This document shows, one piece after another, positions 29,121 through 38,126 of a stretch of 64,000 nt of DNA; within the stretch, counting starts at the first letter, position 1, and the number at the start of each line of letters is the position of its first letter. A program made the position numbers and the translations under genes. The notes beneath the pieces were generated by a model. That model was not told the DNA's origin, made no database searches, and saw only the letters and a list, made by a program, of their open reading frames with translations. This DNA comes from RYN-230 sp963837335 (GTDB lineage Bacteria > Actinomycetota > Actinomycetes > Streptosporangiales > Streptosporangiaceae): the NCBI GenBank assembly GCA_963837335.1, contig CAWINS010000011.1:62001-126000 (forward strand), given 5' to 3'.

Positions 29121-29627
29121 TCAGCCGACCTTGGGAGTAGCAGCAGTTGCCAGGAAGTTAGTCACCTCCTCGGCCGGGCAGTCGGCGGGGTCGGTGGCGC
29201 TCAGCGGCGGCGCCATCTTGTGGATCAGGGTGATCAGGGTGCCGCGCTCCTCGCCGGTCAGGGACTGGCGCCAGGGCGAGCGTTCCAGCATGGCCTGCTC
29301 CATCTGGTGCTTCATCTCCAGGCCCGCGCTGGTCAGGACCAGCCGCTTCACCCTCCGGTCGGCCGGATCGCTCTCACGGACCGCCAGCCCCCGCTGTTCG
29401 AGCATGTCCGCGATGCTGGTGACGAACGAGGGATCGCAGTGCATCCGCTGGCCCAGTTCCTTCATGGCCAGCGGGGCGTCGATCAGGTGCAGGGCCTTGA
29501 TGAAGAAGGCCGGGACCCCGAAGTCCTTGGCCAGCGCCTCTCCCTCGGCCACGAGCCGGGCGATCAGCCCGGCCAGGGCGTCCAGGAGGTCCAGGTCGAG
29601 CTGGGTCTCTTCCGAACTCTGGTTCAT
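29121..29627 (-). CDS. MarR-family transcriptional regulator
   Basis: 168 residues from ATG 29627 (MNQSSEETQLDLDLLDALAG); GGAGG lies six bases upstream. Winged helix: FIKALHLIDAPLAMKELGQR, then CDPSFVTSIADMLEQRGLAV and RESDPADRRVKRLVLTSAG, the wing with DxRxxRVxLT typical of MarR. A dimerising C-terminal helix follows. It precedes the DHA2 efflux pump on the same strand and overlaps inverted repeats at 29677-29726 in its own promoter region, so auto-repression relieved by a drug-like ligand is the natural model. Confidence 0.9.
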   Translation of the reverse strand: MNQSSEETQLDLDLLDALAGLIARLVAEGEALAKDFGVPAFFIKALHLIDAPLAMKELGQRMHCDPSFVTSIADMLEQRGLAVRESDPADRRVKRLVLTSAGLEMKHQMEQAMLERSPWRQSLTGEERGTLITLIHKMAPPLSATDPADCPAEEVTNFLATAATPKVG

Positions 29628-29676
29628 GATGCCTCCTGCCTCCCCCCGGGTTCTTGCGGCGACAGCCCCTGAGTCG

Positions 29677-29726
29677 CTCAATAGTTGAGTAGCTCAAACA
29701 TAGACCGGATTGCTTGAGTAAGTCAA
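29677..29726. promoter_or_regulatory. operator-like CTCAA/TTGAG inverted repeats
   Basis: CTCAA-TAG-TTGAG (29677-29689) and TTGA-GTAAG-TCAA (29714-29726), with another GCTCAA at 29692-29697 between them. They lie 50 bases upstream of the MarR start in a locally AT-rich segment. The Tat-exported oxidase is divergent, so one operator could serve both genes. Confidence 0.7.
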
Positions 29727-29887
29727 ATTCTTTTTCCGCAAACGAACACCAGGCCGGGCGTTATGTCACTGCCCAACCTGAGCATGATATTTAGCGTCGG
29801 TATGAGTACCGGGGCCGCTCGCCGTGCCCGCTGGCCAGCCTGCCGGGCGGCGACGAGGGGGAAGCTGGTGGGAACTGGGGGCATTCC

Positions 29888-31586
29888 ATGGGCAGCGAAG
29901 TCCGGCCGTATGACGACGAGGCGGGCTTCGGCCCCTGGACCGGGGAGGTTCCGGAGTCCCGGGCGGATGAGCTGTCACGGGGGAGCGGGTGGCTCCCGGA
30001 ACACGGATCGCCGGGGGAAGACCCCGGGCCGGGCCGGCGCCGCTTCTTCGCGCTGGCCGGGGTCGCGGCGGGCAGCGTCCCGCTGGCCGGGATGCTCCGG
30101 CACGGCCACCGGGGGGCCGCGTCAGCCGCAGGCTGGCCCGGGGAACGCGGACTGGATGGCGCTGCGCAGCGCGCTGTCCACGCACAAGCTGATCCGCCCG
30201 GCGAGCAAGACCTACCCGACCGCGAAGGAACTCTTCGATCCGAGGTTCGACTTCAAGCGGCCAGCTGGCATCGCGTACTGCGCCAGCCCCCGCGACGTGA
30301 GTACCTGCCTGGCCTTCGTCCGCAAGTTCGGGCTGCCGGTCGCGGCCCGGTCCGGCGGCCACAGCTACGCGGGCTGGTCCAGCCCGCCCGGCACGACCGG
30401 GCTCATGGTGGACGTGACCGCGATGAACTCGTTCCAGGTGGGGACCGGGCAGACGGTCCGGGTCGGCACCGGCCTGCATCTGATCGACCTGTACAACCGG
30501 CTGGCCGCGCGCGGCCTGGCCGTGCCGGGCGGCTCCTGTCCCACGGTGGGCGTGGCCGGTCTCGCCCTCGGCGGCGGGGTCGGCGTGCTGGGCCGGGCCT
30601 TCGGGCTGACCAGCGACGCCCTGGAGTCAGTGCAGATCGTCACCGCCGACGGCACGGTGCGGACCTGCAACGCGTCCAGCAACAGCAACCTGTTCTGGGC
30701 CTGCCGCGGCGGGGGCGGCGGAAACTTCGGCATCGCCACCGCGTTCACGTTCCGCACCCGCCGGCTGTCCCGGCTGGTGGTGTTCTTCCTGTCCTGGCCC
30801 TGGTCACAGGCGGCCAAGGTGGTGGCGGGCTGGCAATCCTGGGCTCCCTTCCAGCCCGACGCCCTGTGGTCCAACCTGCACATGACGGCCGCGCAGCGCG
30901 GCGGGACCCCGACCATCCAGGTCGGCGGCACCTACCTGGGCAGCGTGGCGAACTGCCAGCGACTGCTGCGCGTCCTGTACTCCCGGGTCGGCTCCGCGCC
31001 GTCGGGGCCGTTCGTGGCCGAGCGGACCTACCAGCAGGCGATGATGCTGGAGGCGGGCTGCGCCAACCTGTCCGCGTCCGAGTGCCATCTGCCGTCCCAG
31101 ACGCCCAACGGCAAGCTGGTCCGCGTCCCGTCCTACGCCAAGTCCGACTTCTTCACCCGCAAGATCCCGCCCGCGGGCATCAGAGCCCTGGTGGCGGGCA
31201 TCGAGCGGATGCGCGGGGTGCGCGGCGCCGCGGGCGGCGTCGGCGCGGTCGCCTTCGACGCGTTCGGCGGGGCGCTGAACCGGCCGAGCCCGTCCTCGAC
31301 CGCGTTCGTGCACCGCAACTCGCTGTTCCTGGCCCAGTACTCGACCAGCTGGAACCAGGGCGGCTCGGCGAACGGGGCAGGCCGCCAGCACGACTGGCTG
31401 CGCTCCTTCTACGCGTCGATGCGGCCGTGGGCGAGCGGCCAGTGTTACCAGAACTACGTGGACCCGGACCTGAAGAACTGGCAGCAGGCGTACTACGGCG
31501 CCAACTACACGCGGCTGACCCAGGTCAAGACGATGTACGACCCGAACCAGGTGTTCAAGTTCCCCCAGGGGATCACGCCAGCCTGA
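29888..31586 (+). CDS. Tat-exported bicovalent FAD-linked oxidase (PCMH/BBE), one frameshift
   Basis: Berberine-bridge-enzyme-like oxidase, usually of sugars or other secondary alcohols. The N-terminus from ATG 29888 (MGSEVRPYDDEAGFGPWTGE) carries RRRFFALAGVAAGS, a twin-arginine signal. Near 30135 the frame shifts by one base at a GGGG run to NADWMALRSALSTHKLIRPA and continues to TGA 31586. FAD is held by GGHSYAGWS (8-alpha-His) and GSCPTVGVAGLALGGGVG (6-S-Cys), the double covalent attachment of this family. The BBE tail NYVDPDLKNWQQAYYGANYT and VKTMYDPNQVFKFPQGI is complete. About 566 residues. Substrate unknown. Folding in the cytosol before Tat export would suit covalent flavin loading. 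Confidence 0.85.
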
Positions 31587-31605
31587 GCGGTCAGTACGGC
31601 ACCGC

Positions 31606-31827
31606 TCAGCTCGCCACCACCAGGGCCTTGATCGCCAGCAGCCCGATGACCACCAGTACGACCACGATGATCCCGGCCCTGTTCCGGTTGCGGCGGAACG
31701 TGGGAACCCGCGCCTTGTTCACCTTCATGTCGGCATGGGAACCGGCGGCCCGCCGGGACCACCAGCCGATGCACCCCCCCAGAAAAACGGCGAGAAGGCC
31801 GTAAAGAGCCAGCCCGGCCGCTCCCAT
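31606..31827 (-). CDS. small two-helix membrane protein of unknown function
   Basis: 73 residues from ATG 31827. Two membrane helices: GAAGLALYGLLAVFLGGCIG and AGIIVVVLVVIGLLAIKALV, linked by the basic loop VNKARVPTFRRNRNR. The ends are short. Codon use is normal. It lies just 19 bases from the convergent stop of the oxidase. No family recognised. Confidence 0.6.
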   Translation of the reverse strand: MGAAGLALYGLLAVFLGGCIGWWSRRAAGSHADMKVNKARVPTFRRNRNRAGIIVVVLVVIGLLAIKALVVAS

Positions 31828-31984
31828 TGCGGTGCCCCTTCCTGCGGGTTCTCGGCTATCCGTACCGGCAGAGCATCTCGCATTGACGCGACACTCTCCA
31901 CCCTTTTCACCTGGTTACCGGGAGACACGGGCCAGAGGGGCGAGATTTCCGCGGCCGCCAGCGGCGATGGCTGGCGGCCGCGGG

Positions 31985-33052
31985 TCAGTTCTGGCTCGAC
32001 GCCGCCCAGATATTGATCCCGGCCTCGACCGCGTGCCGGTCGATCGCCGCCAGCTCCTGCGCGGTGAACGACGTCCGGTCCGCGGCGGCGAGATTTTCCT
32101 CGAGCTGCCTCACGCTGCTCGCCCCGATGAGCGCCGACGTGACACGGTCATCGCGCAGGGTCCAGCTGATGGCCATCTGGGCCAGGGACTGGCCGCGCTC
32201 ACGGGCGATCTCGTTGAGGGCACGGACGTGGGCCAGGGTCTGGTCGGTGATCTGGTCGCGGCTGAGCGAGCCATTGCGCGACGCCCGGGAATCATCCGGC
32301 ACGCCATTCAGGTACTTGGTGGTCAGCAGCCCCTGGGCCAGCGGGGAGAACGCGATGCAGCCGATCCCTTCCTCGCCGAGCGTGTCCAGCAGCTCCTCCT
32401 CGATCCAGCGGTTGAGCAGGGAGTAGGACGGCTGGTGGATGAGCACCGGCACACCGAGATCGCGCAGGATCGCGGCGGCCTCCCGGGTCCGTTCCGCGGA
32501 GTAGGAGGAGATGCCGGCGTACAGGGCCCGGCCCGAGGTGACCGCCGTGGCCAGCGCGCCCATGGTCTCCTCGAGCGGGGTGTCCGGATCGGCGCGGTGG
32601 CTGTAGAAGATGTCCACGTACTCCAGGCCCATCCGGCTCAGCGACTGGTCGAGGCTGGCCAGCAGGTACTTGCGGGATCCGCGATCGCCGTACGGGCCGG
32701 GCCACATGTCGTAGCCAGCCTTGGTCGAGATGATGAGCTCGTCCCGGTAGGGCCGCAGGTCCTCGCGAAGGATCCGGCCGAAGTTGATCTCGGCGGAGCC
32801 GTAGGGCGACCCGTAGTCGCCGAGTAGCGGGGAACCGGCAGGCGCTACGCCGCCGTAGTTGTTCGCCAGATCGAAGTGGGTAACACCCAGGTCAAAGGCC
32901 CGGCGAAGGATCGCGCGCTGGGTCGTCAGGGGCCGGTCATCACCAAAGTTCTGCCAGAGGCCGAGGGAGATGGCAGGCAACTCGATCCCGCTGCGCCCGC
33001 AGCGGCGGTAGGGGATCTGCTCATAGCGGTCAGGAGCGGCGACGTAAGTCAT
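31985..33052 (-). CDS. aldo/keto reductase (YghZ-like, glyceraldehyde-3-phosphate reductase type)
   Basis: 355 residues, NADPH-dependent. ATG 33052 is in an ATGA overlap with the stop of the GGDEF/EAL frame. Motifs: PAISLGLWQNFGDDRP, then GVTHFDLANNYGG with catalytic Asp and Tyr, IISTKAGYDMWPGPYGDRG (the insert characteristic of YghZ-like members), YVDIFYSHRADPDTPLEETM, FSPLAQGLLTTKYLNG and ALIGASSVRQLEENLAA. These indicate detoxification of glyceraldehyde 3-phosphate or methylglyoxal-type aldehydes, by analogy. Intact. Confidence 0.9.
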   Translation of the reverse strand: MTYVAAPDRYEQIPYRRCGRSGIELPAISLGLWQNFGDDRPLTTQRAILRRAFDLGVTHFDLANNYGGVAPAGSPLLGDYGSPYGSAEINFGRILREDLRPYRDELIISTKAGYDMWPGPYGDRGSRKYLLASLDQSLSRMGLEYVDIFYSHRADPDTPLEETMGALATAVTSGRALYAGISSYSAERTREAAAILRDLGVPVLIHQPSYSLLNRWIEEELLDTLGEEGIGCIAFSPLAQGLLTTKYLNGVPDDSRASRNGSLSRDQITDQTLAHVRALNEIARERGQSLAQMAISWTLRDDRVTSALIGASSVRQLEENLAAADRTSFTAQELAAIDRHAVEAGINIWAASSQN

Positions 33053-35274
33053 GGGAGGGAGTCTTTCATTTTCCCGGCAGCAGGAGGCACGCGGCGCCAC
33101 CCCTCATGACGCCACCGCCACGGCCCGCGGCACGCTCCGGTCCGCCCGGCGAACGAGGGACAGGGATTCTTTAACTGGCCACGCCCGGCGGCCTTCTCAT
33201 GGCCAGGGACAGACGGTGGCGGAGATGAGTCGGCCACAGGATGGGTCTCGATCCACAGCTCGAGTTCCCTGGCTGGGACCGGCCTGCAGATCTGGTATCC
33301 CTGCACCAGGTCGCAACCCATGTCGGCCAGCTTGCGTTGGGCCATGCCATCCTGGACGCCCTCCGCGACGACGGTCATTCCGAGGTTGTGCCCCAGGTCA
33401 ACGGCGGAGCGCACGATGACGGCGCTGTCGGGGTCGTCCGCCATGCCCATCACGAACGAGCGGTCGATCTTCAGTTCCTTGACCGGCAGGGTCTTGAGGT
33501 ACGACATGGACGAGTAACCGGTACCGAAGTCGTCGATGCTCAGCGACACGCCCATGGAGTCGAGGGCCTGAAGGACGGTGAGGGCGAGGTCGCGGTCGGT
33601 CATTACTGCTGTCTCGGTCAGCTCAAGGGTCAACAGGTGGGGCGGGACGCCATGGGCGTAGAGAAGTTCCCGTACCTGAGCCGGGAAGGTGGAGTGGAGC
33701 AGGGAGCGTGCGGAGATGTTCACCGAGACGGGGATCGGGCGTCCTGCGTCGGCCCACTTTCGGGCTTGGGTCAGCGCGAGCCGCAGCACTTCGGTCGTGA
33801 GCGCATGGATTATCACGGTGCTCTCGGCGAGCGGGATGAACTCGTCGGGCTGCAGCAATCCCAGCGTGGGATGCTGCCAGCGGACGAGGGCTTCGACACT
33901 GCTCAGCTCGCCCGTGCCAGAGTTGATCTTGGGCTGGTAGTACAAGGTCAACTCGTCGGCGGTGATGGCTCGGCGCAGGTCTCCGAGGAGGACGAGCCGG
34001 GAGAGATTGTTGTCGTCGCGAGACGCCTCGTAGCGGGCGAATGGGTGGTGAGCGGCCTTGGCCTCGTACATGGCGACATCGGCGTGACGCAGAAGCGTCT
34101 CGACGTCGTCGCCGGGTTCGGCGAGGGCTACTCCGATGCTGGCGTCAACGTCGAGAGCGATGTCGTACATCGAGAACGGCTCATGCAAGGCGGCACCAAC
34201 GCGCTGCGTGGCCGCTAGTGCCTCTCCCCATCCAGAAATGGGGAGAAGAATCGCGAACTCGTCGCCACCGAGGCGGGCCACGGAGTCGGCATCACGCAGG
34301 GAGTCCCTGAGCCGATCGGCCACCTGCAGAAGGAGGTGATCACCGTATTGGTGGCCGAGGGTGTCGTTGACTTCCTTGAACCGGTTGAGATCCAGGAGCA
34401 GCACAGCCACGGTGGCGCCCGAGCGACCAGCGGCGCGCAGGGCCACACTGGTCCGGTCCTGGAACAGGCTCCGGTTCGGAAGGTCGGTCAGCGGGTCATG
34501 CAGGGCCTGATACCGGTTTTGCTCACTTTCGGAGTAAAGGGCCCGCTGGTAGCGGGTCACGACGACTGCTCCCCCGACGGCCAGGCCAATTCCCGCCAGC
34601 AGCGTGACAAGATCGACGATGAGCGCCAAACGGCTAATTGTGCGGACCGACGCCGTGGCGTTCAGAGCCTCGAGTTCGTGTTTCGCGGACGCGCCATAAA
34701 CTTGCTCTTCCATCACGGTGAAGACCGGGTCCACAGTGCGGGTGTCTATGGAGTTCGTGACGGACGCCGGGTCGTGGCGATCGACGGACAGGAACAACTG
34801 GGCGCTGGCTGCGACGTAGGCCTTGTGCTCGTGCAGCACCGCTCTCGCCACGCCTTGATCGGCGCTTTCATCCAGGACGGCCACCTGTCGCATGGCCTTC
34901 TGCAGGGCGGCTTCGGCCGCTGCGTGGGCGGCCTTCGGGACCGGGCCGGGCTGGAGGCGATACTTCCGCTCGAGCGATTCCTCGGCCGCGATGGCGGCGG
35001 CCGCGTGGGCATACGCGTCGGCGATTCGGACTGCGCGGGCACTCGTCGCGGCCGCATCGCTCGTCACCAGGGAACCAACCGTAACCACGCCGATGAGGGC
35101 CACGAGCCCGAGGCTGGCCCCGATTATCGTCCATCGATTCCACGAGTCTGAGATGCGGCCCCTTGTGACCGTGGGCCGTGTCACCCGCTGTCTGCAAAGG
35201 GCTGAGGCAGAAAATCGCATTCGGTGATCGGCATCTGATGTCACAAATCCTCTCTTGAGCCGGGACGGAGCCAT
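33049..35274 (-). CDS. membrane-bound GGDEF-EAL protein (c-di-GMP turnover)
   Basis: Start uncertain: ATG 35274 is used; ATG 35220 (MRFSASALCRQRVTRPTVTR) is as good, and the frame opens at 35367. One helix near the N-terminus (WTIIGASLGLVALIGVVTVG), a periplasmic-type domain of about 150 residues, a second helix (LALIVDLVTLLAGIGLAVGG), then GGDEF and EAL domains. The active-site loop RLGGDEFAILL is intact, as are EAL motifs VEALVRWQHP, LTLELTETAVM, SIDDFGTGYSS, ELKIDRSFV and VVAEGVQ, so both cyclase and phosphodiesterase activity are possible. After ELELWIETHPVA, about 65 residues look like translated non-coding DNA, suggesting a lost stop. GC content is visibly lower than its neighbours. Confidence 0.85.
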   Translation of the reverse strand: MAPSRLKRGFVTSDADHRMRFSASALCRQRVTRPTVTRGRISDSWNRWTIIGASLGLVALIGVVTVGSLVTSDAAATSARAVRIADAYAHAAAAIAAEESLERKYRLQPGPVPKAAHAAAEAALQKAMRQVAVLDESADQGVARAVLHEHKAYVAASAQLFLSVDRHDPASVTNSIDTRTVDPVFTVMEEQVYGASAKHELEALNATASVRTISRLALIVDLVTLLAGIGLAVGGAVVVTRYQRALYSESEQNRYQALHDPLTDLPNRSLFQDRTSVALRAAGRSGATVAVLLLDLNRFKEVNDTLGHQYGDHLLLQVADRLRDSLRDADSVARLGGDEFAILLPISGWGEALAATQRVGAALHEPFSMYDIALDVDASIGVALAEPGDDVETLLRHADVAMYEAKAAHHPFARYEASRDDNNLSRLVLLGDLRRAITADELTLYYQPKINSGTGELSSVEALVRWQHPTLGLLQPDEFIPLAESTVIIHALTTEVLRLALTQARKWADAGRPIPVSVNISARSLLHSTFPAQVRELLYAHGVPPHLLTLELTETAVMTDRDLALTVLQALDSMGVSLSIDDFGTGYSSMSYLKTLPVKELKIDRSFVMGMADDPDSAVIVRSAVDLGHNLGMTVVAEGVQDGMAQRKLADMGCDLVQGYQICRPVPARELELWIETHPVADSSPPPSVPGHEKAAGRGQLKNPCPSFAGRTGACRGPWRWRHEGWRRVPPAAGKMKDSLP

Positions 35275-35623
35275 CGTTGGCGGCCCCTGAGCGCGCGGCC
35301 CAAGCCGTCCAGTTGGGAAATCGGCTGCCTCATCGGGCTTCAGCCGGCAGGCCGGATTGCCGGCCACAGGCTGCTTTACTCAATTTTAACTCTAAGTATA
35401 CGTCACATTACGGAACGCTACGACACAGATCGGTTGGCCGAGGTCGAAATGGGTCACGCCGGGGGCCGAACGCGCGCCGCCCGCCAGGGATGCCTGGCAG
35501 GATGTGATAGTTGCCTGGGCGCAAGTAACGGCCCCGGCCGCGCCGCAATCGAATGCGGGGGCGCGGCCCGGCAACAGCAGTGCAGCGCGGCAAGACGACG
35601 ACGTACAGGAAGTAGGGCGCTCC
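35275..35623. other. 349-base gap with an AT-rich promoter-like segment and an aldo-keto reductase fragment
   Basis: Bases 35370-35410 (CAATTTTAACTCTAAGTATA) are AT-rich and likely hold the promoter of the GGDEF/EAL gene. On the minus strand at about 35436-35465 is the peptide GVTHFDLGQ, closely matching GVTHFDLANNYGG of the reductase at 31985-33052. It is a possible remnant of a second reductase copy. The remainder leads to the hydrolase ribosome site (AGGAAG) near 35606. Confidence 0.4.
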
Positions 35624-36367
35624 ATGTATGACGCTATTCAGGCGGAGACCATCAGCCTGGCCGGGGCCGGCGGGGACCAGATAGAGGCGTATCTGGCCCG
35701 CCCGCTCGGACCGGGCCCGTTCGGCAGCGTTGTGGTCATCCATCACATGCCCGGGTATGACGAGCAGACCAAGGAGATCACCAGGACGTTCGCGGTGCGC
35801 GGCTACAACGCCGTCTGCCCCAACCTGTACTGGCGTGAGGCACCCGGGGCCAGCCCGGACGACGCGGCCGCTACCGCGCGGGCCGCGGGTGGCGTGCCCG
35901 ATGAGCGGCTGGTCGGTGACGTGGGCGGCGCGGTCGCGTACCTGCGGGCGATGCCGAACTCCAACGGCAAGGCGGGCACGATCGGCTACTGCTCGGGCGG
36001 CCGGCAGTCGTTCCTGGCCGCCGTGAGCCTGCCGCTGGACGCGGCGGTGGACTGCTACGGCGCGTTCGTGGTCGGCAGGCCGCCCGAGGGCATGCCGCTC
36101 AAGGTCGGCCCGATCGTGGACCGGACGCCGGACCTGTCCTGCCCGCTGCTCGGGCTGTTCGGCGCCGAGGACTCCCATCCCTCGCCGGAGCAGGTCGCCG
36201 AGTTGGAGAAGGCCCTCGTCGAGGCGGGCAAGACCTTCGAGTTCCACAGCTACGAGGACGCCGGGCACGCGTTCTTCGCCGTGAACCGGCCCTCGTACCG
36301 GCCCGAGGCCGCGAACGACGGCTGGCAGAAGATCTGGGACTTTTTCGGCCGCTACCTGGCCAGCTGA
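35624..36367 (+). CDS. dienelactone hydrolase-family protein
   Basis: 247 residues, cytosolic alpha/beta hydrolase. ATG 35624 follows AGGAAG. The nucleophile is Cys in IGYCSGGRQSF, as in true dienelactone hydrolases, with Asp in FGAEDSHPSPEQ and His in YEDAGHAFFAVN completing the triad. VVVIHHMPGYDEQTKEI forms the oxyanion region. The natural substrate could be a lactone from aromatic breakdown, but no other aromatic-pathway gene is present. The DUF6295 gene begins 13 bases downstream, and a two-gene operon is likely. Confidence 0.9.
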   Translation: MYDAIQAETISLAGAGGDQIEAYLARPLGPGPFGSVVVIHHMPGYDEQTKEITRTFAVRGYNAVCPNLYWREAPGASPDDAAATARAAGGVPDERLVGDVGGAVAYLRAMPNSNGKAGTIGYCSGGRQSFLAAVSLPLDAAVDCYGAFVVGRPPEGMPLKVGPIVDRTPDLSCPLLGLFGAEDSHPSPEQVAELEKALVEAGKTFEFHSYEDAGHAFFAVNRPSYRPEAANDGWQKIWDFFGRYLAS

Positions 36368-36380
36368 AGGGAGACCGCCC

Positions 36381-36641
36381 ATGTGCACGTATCTCACCGA
36401 GAAGGTCGACGTGGCCGGGAGCGGCAAGGGCCCGGCCGGCTGGTTCACGCTGAGCGAGGCGAGCGTCTATTTCGATCATCCGGTGCACGCGCCCGCCGGG
36501 CACACGCTGAACATCGACTTCCTCAACCCGGGCCAGGGGCCGTCCGCCCGGGTGGCCGTGGAACTGACCGCCGAATCCGCCCGCGCGCTCGCCGAGGCCA
36601 TCCAGGCCACCCTGGCGTCCGCCCCGCCCGGCCTTATCTAG
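36381..36641 (+). CDS. DUF6295-family small protein
   Basis: 86 residues from ATG 36381 behind AGGGAG. It begins MCTYLTEKVDVAGSGKGPAG and contains WFTLSEASVYFDHPVHAPAG and the carboxyl end ELTAESARALAEAIQATL. The sequence matches the conserved DUF6295 pattern as I know it; function is unknown. It follows the dienelactone hydrolase closely, and this pairing suggests a common pathway. The FDHPVHAPAGH segment could bind a metal through its histidines, but that is a guess. Confidence 0.8.
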   Translation: MCTYLTEKVDVAGSGKGPAGWFTLSEASVYFDHPVHAPAGHTLNIDFLNPGQGPSARVAVELTAESARALAEAIQATLASAPPGLI

Positions 36642-36770
36642 CCGGCGCCTGCCCGTCTGGTGGCCCGGACTGTCGGTGTGCCATGCCAGTATCGGACTGG
36701 TGGCATCCGGCGCTCCGGGGCCGCCGGGCGGTAACGCCATCGCGACGATGGCAATGGCGGAGGGCAGGAC

Positions 36771-38126
36771 ATGAAAATCAGGGTCGATCGGGACGTGCTG
36801 GCTGAGGCGCTGGCCTGGGTGGCCCGGGCCCTGCCCACCCGGCCGGTGGTCCCGGTGCTGTCTGGCCTGCGCCTGGAGGCGGGGACCGGCCTCACCCTGT
36901 CCTGCTTCGACTATGAGGTCTCCGCGACCGCGCAGATCGAGGCGGAGGTGGGGGAGCCGGGCACCGTGATCGTCCCCGGCCGCCTGCTGGCCGAGATCAC
37001 CCGCAGCCTGCCCGCGCTGGCGGTCGAGGTGGCCACGGACGCCGACACGGTGAATCTGACCTGCGGCAGCGCGGAATTCACCCTGTTCGCGCTGCCCGCC
37101 GACGAGTACCCGGAACTGCCCGCACCCCCGCCGCTGGCCGGCACGGTGGACGGCGGCGTCCTGGGCGCGGCCATCAGCCAGGTCGTGACGGCGGCGAGCC
37201 GGGATGACACGCTGCCCATGCTCACCGGGGTCTGCCTGGACATCGACGGCGCGGCCTTGACGCTGGCCGCGACCGACCGCTACCGGCTGGCGGTGCGGGA
37301 GATGCCCTGGGAGCCGGTGCAGCCGGGATTGCGTGCGGCGGCCCTGGTCCCGGCGCGGACGCTGGCCGATGCGGCCCGGGCGATGACCCCTGGAGTACCG
37401 GTGTCGGTCGCCTTCGGGCCGGGGGCGCCCGCCGCGAACCGGCCGGACAGCAGGCCGGGGGATGAGCCCCGGCCCGCCGAGGGCATGATCAGCTTCGGGA
37501 TCGGCGGCCGCCAGCTGACGACGCGGCTGATCGGCGGTGAGTTCATCCGGTACCGGTCCCGCTTCCCGACCGAGTTCGGCTGCCGCGCCGACGTGCCGGC
37601 CGGGCCGTTCACCGAGGCGGTCCGCCGCGTGTCCCTGGTCGCCGACCGGGCCAGCCCGGTCCGGCTCACGTTCGGCCCGGGCCGGGTGCTGATCGAGGCG
37701 CAGACCGAGGGCCGGGCCCGGGCGGTCGAGACGGTGCCCGCCGACTTCAGCGGTACCGAACCGGTGATCGCGTTCAACCCGCACTACCTGCTGGACGGTC
37801 TCGTCGCCGCCGCCGTGCCGGGCCAGCCCCGGTCGCATGGCGAGGGCCCGGGCCACGCTGGCCACGAAGATGCTGGCCATGAGCAGTCTGACCAAGGGGA
37901 TGCTGGCCCGCACCAGGCCGGGACCGCCGGAACGGGCGGGGAAAACACGGGACCGGGTGATCCCGGGCTACTCAGAATCGAGTTCACCAGTCCCGCCAAG
38001 CCGGCCCTGATTACCCGGGTGACCTCGGTACCTGGTTCCGGAGAGGCCAGCGAGCCAGCCGAGGAGCCCGGCGGGGCCGACTTCCGCTACCTGGTCGTGC
38101 CGCTGCGGGCCCCGGTCAGATCCTGA
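36771..38126 (+). CDS. second DNA polymerase III beta-subunit (sliding clamp) paralogue
   Basis: 451 residues from ATG 36771 with GGAGGGCAGG upstream. Three clamp domains: MKIRVDRDVLAEALAWVARA with VPVLSGLRLEAGTGLTLSCF; LPMLTGVCLDIDGAALTLAA then TDRYRLAVREMPWEP; and YRSRFPTEFGCRADVPAGPF. Domain II carries extra residues (GAPAANRPDSRPGDEPRP), and an acidic/His/Gly-rich loop of about 50 residues (GHAGHEDAGHEQSDQGDAGP) interrupts domain III. The usual C-terminal LMPVRL is replaced by YLVVPLRAPVRS. There is no dnaA, recF or gyrB nearby, so this is not the replicative dnaN. It may be a special-purpose clamp for repair polymerases, or a decoy. Its last 40 bases overlap a convergent gene. Confidence 0.8.
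   Translation: MKIRVDRDVLAEALAWVARALPTRPVVPVLSGLRLEAGTGLTLSCFDYEVSATAQIEAEVGEPGTVIVPGRLLAEITRSLPALAVEVATDADTVNLTCGSAEFTLFALPADEYPELPAPPPLAGTVDGGVLGAAISQVVTAASRDDTLPMLTGVCLDIDGAALTLAATDRYRLAVREMPWEPVQPGLRAAALVPARTLADAARAMTPGVPVSVAFGPGAPAANRPDSRPGDEPRPAEGMISFGIGGRQLTTRLIGGEFIRYRSRFPTEFGCRADVPAGPFTEAVRRVSLVADRASPVRLTFGPGRVLIEAQTEGRARAVETVPADFSGTEPVIAFNPHYLLDGLVAAAVPGQPRSHGEGPGHAGHEDAGHEQSDQGDAGPHQAGTAGTGGENTGPGDPGLLRIEFTSPAKPALITRVTSVPGSGEASEPAEEPGGADFRYLVVPLRAPVRS

Noticed and set aside
36679..36706. Interrupted stem-loop before the sliding-clamp gene
   Set aside because: Arms are short and broken by a two-base bulge; support for a terminator or regulatory RNA is too weak to list.
36099..37913. 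A 604-codon minus-strand open frame
   Set aside because: Antisense shadow of the hydrolase and sliding-clamp genes.
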